DNA of 64,000 nucleotides from Aphrophora alni. Lineage: Eukaryota; Arthropoda; Insecta; Hemiptera; Aphrophoridae. Position 1 is the first letter of the stretch; the number at the start of each line of letters is the position of its first letter. A model generated the notes under the pieces. The model saw nothing but the letters and a program-made list of their open reading frames with translations, did not search any database and had not been told where the DNA came from. A program made the translations under genes and the position numbers. The DNA lies in assembly GCA_963513935.1 (NCBI GenBank), contig OY740776.1, positions 13,999,819-14,063,818 of the forward strand. The letters run 5' to 3'. Below, piece by piece: positions 34,437-45,339 of the stretch.

Positions 34437-34499
34437 GTCTCGTTCGATCATTGAAGTCAAGCACAATTAGGGGCGTGGTTACTACTTGCATGGGAGACA
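34437..34499 (+). rRNA. 5S rRNA-like fragment (pseudogene or 5S-SINE)
   Basis: GTCTCGTTCGATCATTGAAG, TCAAGCACAATTAGGGGCG and CATGGGAGAC follow the order of the middle of 5S rRNA (the UCxGAUCxxxGAAGUUAAGC region, then the helix IV/V region). Several conserved bases differ and the flanks do not match 5S ends. It may be a relic of a 5S-derived SINE. A second, better-preserved fragment is at 58405. Confidence 0.6.
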
Positions 34500-34637
34500 T
34501 CACGGTACTTACTCACCCCGATATAAAATATAACAGAAACAGATCCTTTAACACGTAATGCTCAAAAAGGTGGTTCTTTGGGTCTTGTGAGAAACGCTAA
34601 ATTGTTTTGGTAGGTCAAGAGTCTTATCCAGTAGGGT

Positions 34638-35340
34638 ATAAAATGGAGAGACAGGTTTCATCTGAGCTGTGAGCTGCGCGTGGAAGGGAGGTACAAGTTT
34701 GTAGTTCGAGGCCGCGTGGGGACAGAGACATTGTAGGGGAAACAGTCGGGGCCGACTACTGTCAATGACTACATAAATACTATAAGACACGACATAGGAT
34801 AGGGAAATAGTCTACGCTTTACGGGTGCTGTTCGTCACAAGTTTGACACACAGCTATCAGAAAGCGCTAGCAGCAGGTGCTTGACTGTACGCATCCCACT
34901 TGGTTGAGACTGTACAACTGTTGACACAGCATAGTCAGTGTTGTCAGTTCGTGCGCTGAGATAAGCGATTCTCGACCTTCCCTCGCATCTCTGGTCCCAT
35001 ATGTGGCATCAGTGCGCAACTGAAACATTGTTTGACCGTAGAGCCACCTAGCGCCAGTCACATCAACTTCAGATTCTCTAGCAAAGAGCGACCGCTCCAC
35101 ACCCTAGCGGGTATTAGTCAACTCAAGAATAAGCGTAGAATATTTAACATGGCCATGTCGTGTCTTGTAGTATTTATGTAGTCATTGCTACTGTCCACGA
35201 TCCAGCGGTCTTGCAGACATCGTTGTTAGTACCAACACACGACACAGACTGAGGCGACCGCTTCCCCCACCACCTTACTGACGCCTAGACCCACTGCGCA
35301 CTCAAACTCCACAGCTCAGATGAAACCTGTCCATTTATAA
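34638..35340. mobile_element. MITE C, interrupted by MITE B
   Basis: Ends are GGACAGGTTTCATCTGAGC type (left ATAAAATGGAGAGACAGGTT, right complement ACAGGTTTCATCTGAGCTGT). The two halves (34638-34762 and 35188-35340) match, in opposite orientation, the uninterrupted copy at 38171-38426. The interruption is MITE B, which duplicated CTACTGT of its target. Confidence 0.85.
34763..35187 (-). mobile_element. MITE B, second copy, nested in MITE C
   Basis: 425 bp with the same CAATGACTACATAAATACTA ends as 23612-24066 and reverse orientation inside. Flanked by CTACTGT on both sides (34756-34762, 35188-35194); the intact MITE C at 38171 has the sequence once (ACTACTGTCC on its complement), confirming a 7-bp (possibly 8-bp) duplication. 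The open frame at 34867-35100 is incidental. Confidence 0.9.
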
Positions 35341-35349
35341 GTGTGTTAA

Positions 35350-35850
35350 ATGGTTTCCACTCGCTACGCTCGTGTCGGTAACTCTGAACATCCGTATCTC
35401 GTAAATATACAAATATCATATTCTCTTAGATCAGTCTTAGAAATTACATTTTTGTCAATAACTTGGCTATTTTTCATCGTAGAGATGTGGGATTGATACC
35501 ATTACAAGCAGTATTGAAATCAGCACAAGTGTATCTAATTTAGTGTGTTATAGATTGAATAACACAAGAGATGTGAGCAAAAACTCTTTAAAATGGCCGT
35601 CATTTCGACATTTTTAATTCAACTTTTCTGAAGTTCAATAGAGTTCCTATATGAACACACTCGTCCCACTATAGTCTGACTCGCTACGCTCGTGTCAGTG
35701 ACTCGGAATCTCGTAACAATACAAATATAATATTTTCTTAGAAGGTCAGGGTGTTACATTTATGAAAAAAAAACACAACAAATAAAAAAAAAAATTACAT
35801 TTTCTATCCAAAATCATTAAAAAATGTCCATAAGAAATTTCCAAGTTGGG
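35350..35850 (+). repeat. Dispersed repeat G, partly duplicated
   Basis: Two related blocks begin CACTCGCTACGCTCGTGTC (35362) and GACTCGCTACGCTCGTGTC (35680). Between them, GTATCTAATTTAGTGTGTTA and ATAACACAAGAGATGTGAGC, with AAAATGGCCGTCATTTCGAC, recur at 44390-44480 and 53590-53680. The complement of the first words appears at 50180-50205. No coding capacity is seen. Confidence 0.6.
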
Positions 35851-36084
35851 CGCCACATTGGAATTTGGCGGACAAATTTTGAAAATTTGATTACATCCCA
35901 AAAAATGACACGTAAAAGTGTTGATCCCCTTGTTAGAATTAAGCTGTCAGTTATATTGTTAAAAATATAGCTATTGCTTCACTTTAGGTGAGATATTCTG
36001 TATTGGAATGGCTCTCTCTCTTATCGGAGGGTTGAAATCGAAATGTAACTGTATCTAAAAAAATAGTTATTTTTGCAACTAGTG

Positions 36085-36656
36085 GGCAAAGTGGCACTTT
36101 TTTAAACGAGAGAAAAATGTTGACGCACGAGGCTTGCCGAGTGCGTCAATTTTATCGAGTTTAAAAAAGACACTTTGCTCACGAATTGCATATTATACTT
36201 TGTCTACAGTTGTTATTTTGTGACAAATAAAATATGTGCTCCAATGAGTAGATGTTCTCACGTCAAAACTGAGGTTATTTATGAATATTACACATAACTT
36301 AAGGTGTATTGTTGAGGGAACGGGGTTGCCAACTTCAAAACTCGGCAAACGAAAAATACTCTCCGAGTACATACACTGTCAATCATCTTCATGAATAATT
36401 ATCTCCTTTTTCAACTTTAAAACGTTGTTTTGTTGTTTATTTATGTTATTTTACATGAAAGAATTAATCTAACCTACATACGGGACATTTCCTGTATATT
36501 ATAAATCAATTCAAATAAACGTAACCTAAATTTAGTTTTGTTCGGTTGCCATTCGGAGTGTGCAAAGTAGTGGGCAAAGTAAAACTGTTGAGAAATCAGC
36601 TGTTTTGGAAACTAATTTAAATGAACAAAATGCCACTTTGTCAACAACTGTAGACA
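36085..36656. mobile_element. Hairpin-rich MITE-like element
   Basis: Strong hairpin: 36085-36128 pairs with 36140-36180 (TTTTTTAAACGAGAGA and TATCGAGTTTAAAAAAG; GTTGACGCAC and GTGCGTCAA). A second inverted pair, TTTGTCTACAGTTGTT (36199) and CAACAACTGTAGACAAA (36640), encloses the rest. The boundaries are tentative. Confidence 0.5.
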
Positions 36657-36974
36657 AAAACTATTTGACAAATTATCGATTTATTGGAAATAACACGAAA
36701 ACATGTCGGCAGATTTTTAATTTTTGATCTGAGTGAAAAGTTCTAGTAGACAAATAATTTCAAAAACACTAGGCCTATAGGAACTTGCAAATCAGCTGAC
36801 TTTTTACATCTCAAAACACTCGTTGATAAACTGTAACTATCGATTCTACAAATTCTAAAAACAAGTCGATTTATTTTAAGTTGTTGTTGTTTAAAGATGT
36901 TAAACCTTTCGTTCACCATCGCTCATAAAAAAAATAAAAATAATAAAATACAGTCCTTTAATAGGGTTGGAAGA

Positions 36975-37070
36975 GAACAGGCTCTGTTAAAATCAATATG
37001 AAAGAAAGGGATCTAACCCGAGATTAAATGAAGAAAGGTGTAGATTGATCTAAAGTACGTTAGTATTGTC
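36975..37070 (-). repeat. SINE-like family 1 fragment
   Basis: AAAGGGATCTAACCCGAGAT and GAAGAAAGGTGTAGATTGAT match the reverse 5' half of the family. Confidence 0.55.
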
Positions 37071-37431
37071 ACACCCTGATGTGTCATCTGATCTACCGAT
37101 ACAATATTTAACAGTTCCTACAAGACCCCAAACAACATTGGGACTGTATTACATTTAAAATGACTATCGTGATGGCATTGTTGTTTTTAGTTTTATAACA
37201 GTGTGTGTCTAAAGATTAATGCAGTCTAGGCCATATTGCAGGTTGTGAATGAGTGAAATATAAATAGACCCGGTGACATCATTTAGGCCAATGGTGACGT
37301 AACAAAGCTTAGCTGGAGGCTTCGAGACCTTCTCCTGCCTACTATAAGAGTCGCCAAAGAACTTGACCGATGAATCGGCGCTACTAGCCATTCTGAAACA
37401 GCAAACCAGCGCCAGCGGTCCGCGCATCAGG

Positions 37432-37530
37432 CTATATAATACGGCAAAACGAAGTAATCCAGAGCGGTGAGCGCGTTGTCGTTTACACGTTCCTAGACAT
37501 CTTGACAATAATAAAACTACAATGAAACTT
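37432..37530 (+). promoter_or_regulatory. Possible TATA promoter (tentative)
   Basis: CTATATAAT (37432-37440) sits in an otherwise GC-richer stretch (37250-37500). About 85 bp further is ATGAAACTT followed by GTATAT, which could be a very short coding first exon and donor, as in some insect cuticle or secreted-protein genes. No downstream exon was recognised. The minus-strand frame at 37209-37565 covers the same area and has no domain. This is speculative. Confidence 0.2.
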
Positions 37531-37944
37531 GTATATGCCTTTTCTGCATGAATTTCCGCATACAACGGTATAAATATATTTTAGTTTTAAAATTATGTGT
37601 AATTTTTAATAATAAAAAAAAAATTAGAAAGTTGAAACAAAATGACATGAAAAAGTCAGTAAGCGAGAACTTTTTTAAATTTTTGTGGTAGAAACAAACT
37701 TCCAGCGAGAAAGTTGTAGCAAATAAGTTGATCTTAAAAATGTATTCGAAAATATTTTTGATAGAACTTCTAGTTTGTTCAATCCTCCGATGTAAATAAC
37801 AGCTATGTTCAGTTCTACGCTCACCGCGCCAATGTTTTTAGGAAAGTACCCGCACTCCTCCCCTCGCCTAACCCAGCGCTTGCCAAACCATCAGTCAAGA
37901 TCCGTGGCGACCCTTATAGGCCTACGACGAGAGACCGGTATTTA

Positions 37945-38145
37945 TTTCTTCTTGTTGTTGTTTTAAGGGCAAAAGATCTCTCGGTCATCAATCCCCTTAT
38001 AAAATGGAGAGAATTAAAAATAAAAACCCCAAGCCCTCGAACAAATTAATAGCGTCAGGTTTGGAAAAGACAACAGTTGACGATGGTCAAGAGAGGACCT
38101 AACAGTCCTTAAGGATTGCCATGCCCGTACTCTCTATAGACGATC
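37945..38145 (-). repeat. SINE-like family 1 copy
   Basis: CTTCTTGTTGTTGTTTTAAG (complement of the family 3' AACAACAACAAGAAG tail), GATCTCTCGGTCATCA, AATAGCGTCAGG, GGTCAAGAGAGGACC and GGATTGCCATGCC identify it. The poly-(AAC)-like tail is well kept. Confidence 0.75.
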
Positions 38146-38170
38146 CCCAAAGGGTAAGAGACAGATGTAT

Positions 38171-38426
38171 AAATGGACAGGTTTCTTCTGAGCTGTGGAG
38201 TTTGGGTGCGCAGTGGGTCTAAGCAGCAGTAATGTGGTGGGGGAAGCGGTCGCCTCAGTCTGTGTCGGGTACTAACAACGATGTCTGCAAGACCGCTGGA
38301 TCGTGGACAGTAGTGGGCGCCGACTGTTTCCCCTACAATGCCTCGATCCCCACGCGGCCTCGAACTACATACTTGTACCTCCCTTCCACGCGCAGCTCAC
38401 AGCTCAGATGAAACCTGTCCATTTAT
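38171..38426. mobile_element. MITE C, uninterrupted copy
   Basis: 256 bp with ends ATAAATGGACAGGTTTCTTC and GAAACCTGTCCATTTAT. It carries the empty target site (GGACAGTAGTGGGC) into which MITE B went in the other copy. Confidence 0.85.
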
Positions 38427-38545
38427 AAATCGAAAATTTAGCAATGTAATCTTCTTAAATATTATTTTATATCACCTTAAATCTTAATTTTATTATTATA
38501 CATTTTCATTTCTTCAAAAAAAAAATATATATATATATAATTTTT

Positions 38546-38547
<2 letters not shown>

Positions 38548-38580
<33 letters not shown>
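38548..38580. repeat. Poly-T tract, 33 T
   Basis: Uninterrupted T run, preceded by a short (AT)n. It may be the poly-A tail of a retrotransposed copy on the minus strand, but no body was recognised next to it. Confidence 0.9.
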
Positions 38581-38583
<3 letters not shown>

Positions 38584-38979
38584 CTTCAAACAGAGAACTT
38601 AAATCTATTTTATTTTGGGCTAGTGACAAAATCATGTCAAATGCCTCAAAATACTGAAGACTCGGGTTTCATGAAAATGATTACCGCAACTTATTGGAAA
38701 GCTAATTAATTTTCTAAAACCAGATTTTTGATAATATAATATCAGTTTTATACTATACGCCGCCATTTTGTTTAGGCTACTAGATAACGAAAATTGACCT
38801 TCATTATTGTTTTGAACGTCAAATAACTTCTACGCGTATTTTTTTAATTCCATTTCAGCACCCCCCCCCCTTATTATTTCACCAACCTCAACAGAGCAAA
38901 CATTACACTGTTCACCAATTTACCAATCGTCTTTGTCTATCAAACTCCTTTAACTAAAGTAAAATAAAACCATGCACTA

Positions 38980-39665
38980 GCTTTCTCACATACTCATCCT
39001 CAAAACCAAACAAAAACTAACCAAAACTAAAAACCAAAAATGTCAGTACGGACAAAAATTAAAAATTAACCATATACGCCATCTTTAAAATAAATTTATA
39101 TATTCAAGCAAAGTCTAAAATTACTTCACAGTATGTACTTAAATCGTATAAAACAGCTGTTATGGTTCATTTTTGTTTGCCAATTTTCCCCAAACCTCAA
39201 TATTTTTTTCACTTGTGATTTATAGGCCTATACACTAATTTAATTGTTAATCTTCACAATTCACTAAAATTAACACGAAATCGGTTGACCCGGTTTTGAA
39301 AAATTACTTCTTTTATCCCCCCTCTATGCTCGATATTTTAGTTTTTAAAGTATAACTAACCAAACCGAACCGACTTTTTTAGCAATACGTTTCATTTGGA
39401 TTATTAAAGGCTAAAATTTGATCAAAATCGTTGGAGCCGATATTGAGAAATCGTAATTTTCTGTTTCTTGTCTTACGGCAACTAATCTCACATTTTGAGC
39501 TATCAAACAAATGTTTAAAATAAATCCGAGAATTACCTAAATGTGCCCACATACATCATTTCATTAATATTGGTCCACACGTTGGACTGTAGAGCTGTCA
39601 ATACGACAGACGGACATAATTCTAAAAGTAATTATTTTGAACTCGAAGAACCTCAAAACGGATAT
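38980..39665 (+). repeat. AT-rich repeat family 2, long copy
   Basis: Contains in order CTAGCTTTCTCACATACTCA, CTCAAAACCAAACAAAAACT, GGTTCATTTTTGTTTGCCAA, TTAATCTTCACAATTCA, CGAAATCGGTTGACCCGG and near the end CCTCAAAACGGATATTCG. It aligns with 48780-49520 and, in reverse, 7690-8290. Confidence 0.6.
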
Positions 39666-39689
39666 TCGAACAAAAAAAAAATAAATAAA

Positions 39690-39895
39690 TAAATAAAATA
39701 AAAAAAGACCACAGCCTTAAATAATCTAATAGCGTCAGTATCGGAAGTGAACATTAGTTGGTCAAGAGAGACTGCTAAAAAAATTAAAGAGAGGAATCTA
39801 ACCCAAGACTACGTGTAAAATGCGTAGATCCAGATAAGATCCCTCGGGAATGAAATGCCCTTACTAACTACAAGCCACTTGATGATACTACCTAT
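39690..39895 (-). repeat. SINE-like family 1 copy
   Basis: ATCTAATAGCGTCAG, TTGGTCAAGAGAGAC, GAATCTAACCCAAGACTACG and GCGTAGATCCAGATAAGATC mark a reverse copy. Confidence 0.7.
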
Positions 39896-39899
39896 ATGT

Positions 39900-40590
39900 T
39901 AGAAAATTAATGCGTTCATGTATAAACAGCAAAAATAACGAACACAATATTCTTCCTTAATAAAGCAGTTTTGACCTCTGTAAAGTCCAAGGTCAATATT
40001 TATCTGTGTCTCTCACTCTTATCTCAGTGGCAAACTACTCTAGAATGCAAAATCCCGTTTGAACTTCAGTTAGTCTTTGATCAGCTACTTGTACACGTTA
40101 TATCAAAATGAAACAAATCCTTGATTCTAAAAATTTAACAACAACTGACTTGTGAGCGTTTCTATTATTCGAGTGAGTCAATTTAATTTAAATTGTCTCT
40201 TAAGTTCAATTTTATATTTTCAATTGAAATTTAAAAAAAAACTCCTGTATTAAATGAATTCGTTGTAGCCTATATAACTAATTTTGTCGCTTAGTTAAGC
40301 CTAATCTGTCATTTATACAAATCCAGGAAAAACTTTTAAAAAAATATATCTACTAGCTGTGATAAAAATTGAGAATCTGAAAAAGATTTTACAAGTTAAT
40401 AATTCTGTTAACCATTGTGACTCATTTTAACTAACAGACGTGGGTAGTCAGCGCTTTGTCTAAATCTGTATAGATGGTTAACTGTTATTTCCTGCGGAAT
40501 CCTAAAACGCTGTATCATTTCCAACGGTTTTCAGGTAGGAGTTGACCTGTATCATTTCCGACGATTTTAGGTCCCAGTTATATCTTATCA
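39900..40590. other. Intronic DNA, nothing recognised
   Basis: No exon or bounded element supported. Short words near 40545 (TTTCCGACGATTTTAGG) have counterparts near 41385, flanking the fold-back element that follows. Confidence 0.5.
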
Positions 40591-40600
40591 ACATGTATAG

Positions 40601-41146
40601 TCTGTATACCATAACTTGGCGTCTGAACCCTTGACTACCTGCGAGCGGCCGGAACCTCCCCCCCTCCCCGTCGCTCCCTTCCTCACCCAGCTGTTTCAGT
40701 GATGAGTCACCTACTAGCGTTAACACTGTACTGTTTAACTTTTTTATGGGAGACACAATTTTTAATTTTTTTCAGCATAGTTAAAATGTTTAGGAAAATA
40801 TAAGCAAATTGATACCAAACACGACACTATTCCGTTTGTAAAAGCCGCCAGTAGAAAGCTCTTTACACAGCTACTTTTTGCATAATCACATACTTATTAT
40901 TTACATGTTTACGTACTATTTACATACATTTGTGTCGTGTTTGGTATCAATTTGCTTATATTTTCCTAAACATTTTAACTACTGTATGCTGAAAAAAATT
41001 TAAAATTGTGTCTCCCATAAAAAAGTTAAACAGTGCAGTGTTAACGCTAGTAGGTGACTCATCACGGAAACAGCTGGGTGAGGAAGGGAGCGACGGAAGG
41101 GGGAGGACGGTCCGGGTCCAGACGCCAAGTTATGGTATACAGATAA
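40601..41146. mobile_element. Long fold-back element, copy 1
   Basis: Arms of about 220-260 bp: TCTGTATACCATAACTTGGC (40601) to GATACCAAACACGAC (about 40826) face their complements at 40930-41146. The arms share GATGAGTCACCTACTAGCG, TTTAACTTTTTTATGGGAG and AAAATATAAGCAAATTGATA. The spacer is about 95 bp. A C-rich stretch in the left arm has diverged on the right. The minus-strand frame 40502-40756 is incidental. A second copy in the same orientation is at 51692. Confidence 0.85.
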
Positions 41147-41149
41147 TAG

Positions 41150-41605
41150 TCCAGTTTATTATATATCTAACCTAACCTAATCAACTTGACACAACACAAA
41201 ACTCAATGATTTAAAATCTAAAAGATACCATATTTATACTCTAGATGGCATAGACATAGGTTTACTCATTGTATTGTTTCGAGTTATAGTGACAAGCTGT
41301 TGACAGGGTATCTCTTGTAATAATATATGAGACCTGCTTTCACACTGTTTGGAATGTGCAGTGTTGCCAAGCGCACAACGATATAAAATCGTCGGATATA
41401 ACCCCAGTCAACCATTCCACGTGAAAACCGTCGGAAATAACTCGCCACCATCTGTTTATATTGCAGCCGTTCGTTCTTTCCCTTTGCAAATATCATATAA
41501 AAATAAGAATAACAGCTGTTAAACGCTAATAATACAATTCAGTTACCTCCCCCCCTCCACTCTGTACAACCACAGATTCAAAAAATAACAATAGCAAAAG
41601 GTTCA
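41150..41605. other. Intronic DNA, nothing recognised
   Basis: No supported gene. The frame at 41284-41496 lacks any motif. Confidence 0.5.
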
Positions 41606-41608
41606 TTT

Positions 41609-42025
41609 TATAGGTGTACAATTTAGAAAAGAGCCACTTGCCTGCTTGGTCCACGTAGGTAGGGAGGGACTGGCTGAGAGATGTGTCGGTGGAGGGGACA
41701 TCTTGCCTACGTATGTTGAGCTGTCACTGCCTGGCTTCAATTAGAAATCAAAATTTAATTGTTTGTAAACGCTGTACACAACTTCACGAGCTTGACCACG
41801 TAAAGGTCTACCTGAGGAATACGAAGACTTTGTCGTTGAAGCCATCATTTGTAACCGCGACGCGGGAGCACAGACAAGGACAGTGGCACTGAAAAGCACG
41901 AAAGTCTTACAGCGACTAACCCCCACCACCGTGCGAGTGTACTCCCCGCCACCCCCCTCTGCGTGCGCAAGGCAACTCTTGAGAATTGGTTCTGCGCAGG
42001 ATCTTTTCAGATTTGTACACCTATA
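41609..42025 (-). mobile_element. Deleted DNA transposon, TATAGGTGTACAA ends
   Basis: Inverted ends TATAGGTGTACAA (41609-41621) and TTGTACACCTATA (42013-42025), consistent with a TA target. The minus strand encodes SSGRPLRGQAREVVYSVYKQ, similar to the N-terminal R-x-A-R-E-x-V-x-x-V-Y helix of IS630/Tc1-like transposases in sap-feeding insects. A stop follows soon after, and no catalytic domain is present. It is GC-richer than its surroundings. Confidence 0.65.
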
Positions 42026-42559
42026 GAAACGTCAATCGTTCCTTCCCAAACTACTCTACGACGGTAAGACACGAACAGTGAATTAAGTTGTCTATTTAAG
42101 TTTCCACACCCTGTTCCAAAACCTTGCAGCTATGTAAATCTAAATATTACAGCACACACAATAGATTTAGTCTATGAATATATTATCGGATTAAACCACA
42201 CGGGGAATGGGTCTATCACTTCCCTGGAGATATGGCGCCGAACTTCTCCCTCGCATGATCTGTAATCAAACTCCCACTATTCCTACAGAGCGATGGAACG
42301 TTGTTTTACTCGATAGGTGGTACAATAGTTACAAAAAAAACTAAAGATATTTCCAAATTTTTCATGTCACCCGCCATTTTTTCCAATATGGCGGTCAGCT
42401 ATAAATTTTCTTATTGAACAATTTTTTTTTAAAACTTTTTTATTTATTCTGGGGTATTCTTCGATATCTTTAATCGTTTGGGTAACTATAAGCGCACAAC
42501 GTTGTGAAAATATAAGATTTAAGGCGTTTTCAAATCATTTTCTGTACCTAAAACAGTTG

Positions 42560-42735
42560 AACGGAATTTAAAATTTAAACATGGATAGACTGTAATCTAT
42601 ACAAAAAAGAACTGAAAGAAGCAATTATTCAAAACGTAGCTGAGATAAATGTAAACACGTTAAGAAATGCCGCGCATAACATAGAGGAAAGACTAATGCT
42701 TCTCCAGGAAGAGATTGGCGGCCACTCTTAAACAA
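42560..42735 (+). pseudogene. Tc1/mariner-like transposase C-terminal relic
   Basis: The plus strand gives ELKEAIIQNVAEINVNTLRN, then AAHNIEERL and LLQEEIGGHS. This resembles the last helices of Tc1/mariner-like transposases (LK-x-x-I-x-x-x-x-x-x-I-x-x-x-x-L-x-x-x). Upstream sequence is unreadable. The minus-strand frame 42625-42915 overlaps it and is discounted. Confidence 0.5.
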
Positions 42736-42739
42736 GTAA

Positions 42740-43400
42740 GAATATGTTCTATGCCGGTTCTTGACAGTTTTTTGTAAATTTTGTGCACTGTTTATTATTA
42801 TTCCGATGTGGGTCTTTGTACTTGGAAGACTAGAGACGCGTTTGGAGTCACGTTCGCCCTGGTTGCGACCGTGGTTGAGGTCTTCGGTTGCGGTTTGAGT
42901 CGTCGAGGTTAACAACGGATTCGGGTAACCACGGTATCCTAAATTTTCTTGGCGGGTGAAAGTAGCCGTGACTGAGCTTCATCCAAGCTTGGTGCGCTTG
43001 TCCGACGGCACGGCATGGCGCCAGCTGACTTCTCAACATAAACGAATTAATTTATTTAGTGTAGTTTTCCAAGATATGTGTTAAAACCGCGGTTAATGGG
43101 GTTTACGTGATTCTCGGAAAGCCCGGTGAACCGTGTCTAATTATATTCAAATTGGTGAGAGGTTTTAGCCCGGTAGCCACTCATAATATGGTTTGGTTAT
43201 GTGTTCAGGTAATTAGTAATTATTATTTAAGTTCCACACTAATTTCGTTTAGTGTAGTTCTCATTAAGAGCTGGTTACTCAAAGTGTAGTCGAATCAGAC
43301 GGGGTTATGGGAATTAGGACCACGTCTAGGAATGGGCAACACGTTTTACAAAGTAATTTCTAAGATTAGGTTATTGTCAGCCCCAGATTCCGTCAATTCC
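42740..43400. other. GC-richer intronic stretch, unidentified
   Basis: 42840-43020 is GC-richer with tandem-like GGTTGCG words. Two overlapping minus-strand frames (42625-42915 and 42848-43039) have Arg/Pro/Gln-biased composition and no motif. No element ends were found. Confidence 0.4.
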
Positions 43401-43404
43401 GTAA

Positions 43405-44108
43405 GGGTACGAACAGAACAAGTGGGTCGCGGTGGAGGTGGAGGTCGCGGTGGATGCTACTAGTTAAGTCGCGGTCGATGTCGACATCCGTGTAAAACAA
43501 ACACATTGTAGAGAATGGAAGAGAACAGAGCAGGTTAGTCGCGGTGGAGGTTTAGCGCGATGCCATCCAGGAGGTTTTACATCGATGCTTTTGAAAATCA
43601 AATGAGTTTGTTTTTACATGGATGCCTACTGCGCGGTCTACAAGGATGCTTCCCTGTGATTGGTGCGTTCAAGGCCAAGTTGCCATCCCCCCTCTACAGC
43701 AGCACGCATAGAACACATCTGGCATCTGCCATTCCGTGCGCTAGGGTACTCTAGTTGCTTTCCATAATCTCTTTTGCGTAATAAATTCATTTTTGAATTT
43801 CAAGTGCTAAATATGAAGGAAGATCTGATAGCAATTGTGCAGCTCACTCCCGTGTTATGGGTATATTTACCTATCAGCCACCACTTGGTGACAGCTGACA
43901 TTCCATCACTATCATCACTAGACTCACACAACATCGCAAAAGCACAATCTTTTTGTCATTCAAATTTCATCAAACTACTTCACTAGACAGTGTTCCTACT
44001 TCCTAGCTCGACTGAGCAGTGCAGGTAACCTCCTTGCTATGTGTTGTCGACATCGACCGCGACTTAACTAGTAGCATCCACCGCGACCCACTTGTTCTGT
44101 TCGTACCC
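43405..44108. mobile_element. Harbinger-like non-autonomous element
   Basis: 704 bp, ends GGGTACGAACAGAACAAGTG and its complement, flanked by TAA on both sides (43402-43404, 44109-44111). Three-base TWA duplications and G-rich ends are typical of PIF/Harbinger. The left arm has an extra GGTGGAGGTGGAGGTCGC microrepeat. Inner arms share GCTACTAGTTAAGTCGCGG and ATGTCGAC. Frames at 43560-43754 and 43774-43986 show no transposase motifs. Confidence 0.75.
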
Positions 44109-44389
44109 TAAGCCCTACCCTTAAATAACGCGCCTGTAACAGACTAAGGAACTGAGTGTATGAAAAAAGTCATATGTGACTAATAAAGGTAAATAAATAA
44201 TGAAATAAACGGAATGTCAGAGATTAATAATATTTTTTTAAAAAAACACATTCATATAAAATAAACTTCAAAACAAAGATTATCAGTTTTTTATTGTTCT
44301 TCTTTTTTAAATACAGGATAAAAAAAGGGGGGAAAAATCATAAGACACGTATTCAAAAACGCTTAGTACAGAATTGAAAACTACAAATC

Positions 44390-44490
44390 TGTATCTAATT
44401 TAGTGTGTTATAAATTGAATAACACAAGAGATATGAGCAAAAACTGTTTTAAATGGCCGCCATTTTGACATTTTCAATCGTTTTTATAAA
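44390..44490 (+). repeat. Dispersed repeat G fragment
   Basis: GTATCTAATTTAGTGTGTTA, GAATAACACAAGAGATATGA and AAATGGCCGCCATTTTGACA match 35530-35620 closely. Confidence 0.65.
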
Positions 44491-44504
44491 GTTAAATAGG
44501 TTAG

Positions 44505-44795
44505 GTTTGGTTTAGTTTAGGTTAGGTTTGGTTAGGTTAGATTGTTAGGTTTGGTTTGGTTTAGGTTAGTTTTGGTTAGATTAGGTTAGGTTTGGTTTAG
44601 GTAAGTTTGGTTAGGTTTGGTTTAGTTTAGTTTAGGTTAGGTTCGGTTTGGTTAGGTTAGGTTATGTTGGGTTAGGTTTAGGTTAGTTCTGGTTAGGTTA
44701 GGTTAGGTTATGTTAGGTTGGTTTTGGTTTAGGTTAAGTTATGTTAGGTTATATTATGTTAGGTTAGGTTAGGTTTGGTTAGGTTTGGTTTGAGC
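44505..44795 (+). repeat. Degenerate TTAGG-like array
   Basis: About 290 bp of GGTTAGG/GGTTTGG/GGTTTAG variants, all on the plus strand. The unit is related to the insect telomere pentamer TTAGG, but many units are 6-mers or have an extra T. Probably an interstitial telomere-like tract, ancestral to or derived from the satellite that follows. Confidence 0.85.
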
Positions 44796-44799
44796 ACAT

Positions 44800-45335
44800 T
44801 ATACTATACTAAATTTCTTGTTCCTATTTTTAATTTTTGCTGCCGCTATTGTGGTGGACTGACGGAAATCACTCGTTCAGTTTCCTCATAAAACGCGAAG
44901 AACAATCGATTACAAAGTAAATTCCTCGCATAAAATATTGATTAAACTACGTGGTAATTAACGTACGGCATCTTATAACGTAAAATACATTCACTCAGAA
45001 ACTCTGATAAATCAAATAGACCTATTAAACGAACAAGGTGAATGAATCACAAACAAATTAGATGCAGTTGGGACTGCGCATGCGTGCATTCTATAGCCGG
45101 AACCCTTGTTATCAGGTTAACTCGGAGGCTTATCAGAGGCGTGCCCAGCCTAGGCATGCGGCCAAGAGATAACACGTGGCTCGGCAAAGCAATTGAGATA
45201 ATCAAAACATGTGCACTCTTTGAGTCTGTTACCGAAATAAAAACTAAAAACCAAGATTTACAGTCTGACTAAAATCCGTTTAATTTCTCGCAAATACGTG
45301 ATGAAAAGAAAGTTTTGACGTCTAATAAATTGGTT
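44800..45335. other. Intronic DNA between two TTAGG-rich tracts
   Basis: No exon recognised. The frame 45042-45272 is open but has no domain and no splice context that I can support. Confidence 0.5.
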
Positions 45336-45339
45336 TTGG

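Noticed and set aside
34867..35100. 77-residue open frame on the minus strand
   Set aside because: It lies wholly in MITE B, and the homologous copy at 23612 does not keep the frame.
37209..37565. 118-residue minus-strand open frame
   Set aside because: No domain, no splice support and biased composition; the GC-richer base composition alone can explain the open frame.
40502..40756. 84-residue minus-strand open frame
   Set aside because: Most of it lies in the left arm of a fold-back element; the second copy carries no equivalent gene signal.
40601..41146. microRNA precursor
   Set aside because: The hairpin arms are hundreds of bases long and multi-copy, as in a fold-back transposon, not a 60-100-nt precursor.
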